Shown: in pieces, positions 62,301-64,000 of the stretch
How positions within the stretch are numbered: position 1 is the stretch's first letter
Layout: each line of letters starts with the position of its first letter
Assembly (NCBI GenBank): GCA_029263095.1
Contig: JAJCYA010000001.1
Coordinates: forward strand, 22,523 to 86,522
Source of the DNA: Acidimicrobiia bacterium
GTDB lineage: Bacteria; Actinomycetota; Acidimicrobiia; Spongiisociales; UBA11373
Direction of reading: 5' to 3'
Length of the DNA stretch: 64,000 nt
Position numbers and translations under genes: made by a program
The notes under the pieces: generated by a model
What the model saw: the letters and a program-made list of their open reading frames with translations, nothing else
Told to the model about the DNA's origin: nothing
Databases searched by the model: none

Positions 62301-63725
62301 ATGACGCACTACGTGACGACTGCGATTCCATATGTGAATGCTGCGCCGCATCTGGGACACGCTCTGGAGGGCGTGCTTGCTGATGTGTTGGCAAGGCATT
62401 GGCGACAGGTGGGGCACGAAGTGCGTTTTTTGTCGGGCACGGATGACTACGCGATCACCAACGTCCTGGCTGCAGAGGCAGCAGGGTTGCCAATCGACGA
62501 ATTCGTGTCGGCCCAAGCCGCGCAGTTCGAGAGCCTCGGGAAAGCGTTGCGTCTCTCGTTGGACGACTACATCAAGACGTCGTCGGATCCGCGTCATCGG
62601 CCGGGTGTCGAGCGGCTGTGGCTGGCGGTTCAGGATGCGGACGATCTCTATCGGAGAGAGTATGTCGGGTTGTACTGCGTGCGCTGTGAGGCGTTCTATG
62701 AACCGGACCACCTTGACGGCGTGCTGTGTCCAGACCACCTCCTGCCGGTCGAGGAAGTAGCCGAGGAGAATTGGTTCTTTCGGCTCTCCCGCTACGAACA
62801 ACGACTGCTGAAAGCGATCGAATCCGGCGAGCTGCGAATTGAGCCGGAGCAACGCCGAAATGAGGTTCTCGGCTTTATCCGATCAGGGTTGAGAGACATC
62901 AGCGTGTCCCGCTCCGTTGAACGTGCCCACGGCTGGGGAATCGGCGTTCCTGACGATCCAGACCAAGTGGTGTACGTCTGGTTCGACGCGCTCGGCAACT
63001 ACATCACCACTCTTGGGTACGGATCGGGGGACCCCGCTTATCAGCGGTGGTGGCTGAATTCGGATCGGCGGGTCCATGTCATAGGGAAGGGAATCCTTCG
63101 GTTCCACGCCGTATATTGGCCAGCATTCCTGCTTTCGGCCGGAGAGCCTCTTCCGACCGACATTCTGGTCCACGACTACGTTCGAGCCGATGGTCACCCG
63201 ATGAGCAAGACACGCGGCAACACGGTCGATCCGATCGGGCTAGTCGACCGCTATGGGGTCGACGCTGTGCGCTGGTGGTGTGCAGCAAAGGTGAGGAATG
63301 TTGGCGAAACCGACTTCACCGAAGATGGGGTCGTTGCTGCTGCCAACCGAGATCTTGCGGGCGGCATCGGTAACCTCGTCGCCCGGATCATTGGCCTCAC
63401 AGCGGATACCGCCAACCGCGCAGGACTCGGGGCGTTCAACGAGCCCATCAGCGCGGCGCGATCGAAATGCTCACACGCAATCGAGCGACTCGACCTTCGT
63501 GCCGCGGCGCACGAGATCCGAGAACTTCTTGCGAACATCAACCGGCATCTCGAACACCACCGACCCTGGGCGCAAGAGACGGATCCGGCCGTGGTCGAGA
63601 CTGCAGCATCCGCCACTGGCGTGGTTGTCGACCTCTTGGCGGCGATCGTACCCGAGGTGGCCCTTTCCGCTCAGCCGCGGCTTGACGGTCGGACAGTTGG
63701 ACCCGTGTATCAACGAATCGAGTGA
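62301..63725 (+). CDS. metG: Methionyl-tRNA synthetase
   Basis: This 474-residue class I synthetase has the HIGH motif in NAAPHLGHALEGVLAD, a single zinc knuckle (YCVRCEAFYEP with CPDH) and a KMSKS loop reading GHPMSKTRGNTVDP, as in the short Thermus/mycobacterial type without the C-terminal EMAP-like domain. Some positions are less canonical than in housekeeping MetRS, so it may be a second, regulated copy; this cannot be decided from one window. The ATG at 62301 follows GAAGGGAG. A structured leader precedes it and a partial gene faces it downstream. Confidence 0.93.
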   Translation: MTHYVTTAIPYVNAAPHLGHALEGVLADVLARHWRQVGHEVRFLSGTDDYAITNVLAAEAAGLPIDEFVSAQAAQFESLGKALRLSLDDYIKTSSDPRHRPGVERLWLAVQDADDLYRREYVGLYCVRCEAFYEPDHLDGVLCPDHLLPVEEVAEENWFFRLSRYEQRLLKAIESGELRIEPEQRRNEVLGFIRSGLRDISVSRSVERAHGWGIGVPDDPDQVVYVWFDALGNYITTLGYGSGDPAYQRWWLNSDRRVHVIGKGILRFHAVYWPAFLLSAGEPLPTDILVHDYVRADGHPMSKTRGNTVDPIGLVDRYGVDAVRWWCAAKVRNVGETDFTEDGVVAAANRDLAGGIGNLVARIIGLTADTANRAGLGAFNEPISAARSKCSHAIERLDLRAAAHEIRELLANINRHLEHHRPWAQETDPAVVETAASATGVVVDLLAAIVPEVALSAQPRLDGRTVGPVYQRIE

Positions 63726-63828
63726 TCTCAGGCCCGCCAGGTGATCCGCCACGGACGCATGGAGCGTTCCGTATACAAGGCAGCTGCAGAGGTTCCAAGG
63801 CCCCGAGGGTGGCATCTCGGTCTCCAGG

Positions 63829-64000
63829 TCAAGTCCTGGAAGCCTGGAAGATCCCCTCAATCGACTCGTCCAATGCGGAGTCGAATTCATCGTCAGATTG
63901 GTCGGCGGTGAGACCCTCGAACAGCGCTCGGGAGAAGCTCGCGATCAACCCCGGGTTGCGGGCAAGAAGAGCATTGGCAACCGAACGGGCGTAGCCACCA
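63829..64000 (-). CDS. C-terminal part of a protein running off the window edge
   Basis: The final 56 or so codons of a minus-strand gene end with TGA at 63829-63831. The visible part is a helical, acidic C-terminus: [19 protein letters not shown], then [20 protein letters not shown]. The pattern could suit the C-terminal half of a TetR-type regulator or another helical protein, but no family is certain. It is convergent with metG, separated by about 100 bases holding a weak CCGAG/CTCGG hairpin. Confidence 0.55.
   Translation of the reverse strand, partial: GGYARSVANALLARNPGLIASFSRALFEGLTADQSDDEFDSALDESIEGIFQASRT

Overview
The window is high-GC, gene-dense bacterial chromosome. It carries actinobacterial signatures: a BldD-like HTH regulator, a DrrA/DrrB-type ABC exporter, Thr-rich secreted linkers, GTG starts, ATGA/GTGA gene overlaps, and -10 boxes placed directly against start codons (leaderless mRNAs). 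I infer a deep-branching Actinomycetota, perhaps an Acidimicrobiia-like lineage; no rRNA or marker search was possible. There is no prophage, intact insertion sequence or CRISPR array.

Layout. (1) 1-4.2 kb: a formate dehydrogenase-type module: a NuoE-NuoF fusion, an iron-sulfur FdhA N-terminal piece that lacks its molybdopterin catalytic domain, and FdhD. (2) 4.3-10.1 kb: a large GH63-like glucosidase, then a sugar/cell-surface group (FAD oxidoreductase, FdtA-like cupin, family 2 glycosyltransferase). (3) 10.3-15.4 kb: a NmrA/DUF1772/AraC set and a DrrA-DrrB-TetR exporter operon. (4) 15.5-25.6 kb: a secreted GH5-like lipoprotein, a decayed beta-propeller remnant, and two paralogous DUF3179 genes on either side of a tRNA locus, a GT39-like transferase and a TlpA-CcdA thiol-redox pair. 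(5) 25.6-30.1 kb: two alpha-glucan enzymes and a squalene/phytoene synthase. (6) 30.4-61.7 kb: mostly core genes: tRNA-Asn, rpoD-dnaG, glpD, glyS, recO-uppS, phoH-pgpH-ybeY-CBS-era, lepA-hemW-hrcA-dnaJ, rpsT-greA, comEA-comEC-holA and leuS. (7) 61.7-64 kb: a structured leader followed by a methionyl-tRNA synthetase.

Most striking observation. Both DUF3179 genes are interrupted by one in-frame TGA at exactly the same place, the first cysteine of the conserved CPLC motif (LVTW-TGA-PLC). Both TGAs are followed, after 13 nt, by an 8-bp stem with a GGTCC apex, as expected of a bacterial SECIS. I interpret both as full-length selenoproteins with a Sec-x-x-Cys redox centre. The TlpA/CcdA pair between them is a plausible source of reductant. 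No selA, selB, selC or selD lies in the window.

Other points of note: the FdhA piece that stops at a domain boundary; a 24-bp duplication of a tRNA 3' end next to a set of hairpins; an 11-bp-phased repeat array in front of the BldD-like gene; a perfectly phased TTGACA-17-CATACT promoter seven bases from an ATG; and a leader peptide/terminator arrangement in front of metG that looks like an attenuator.
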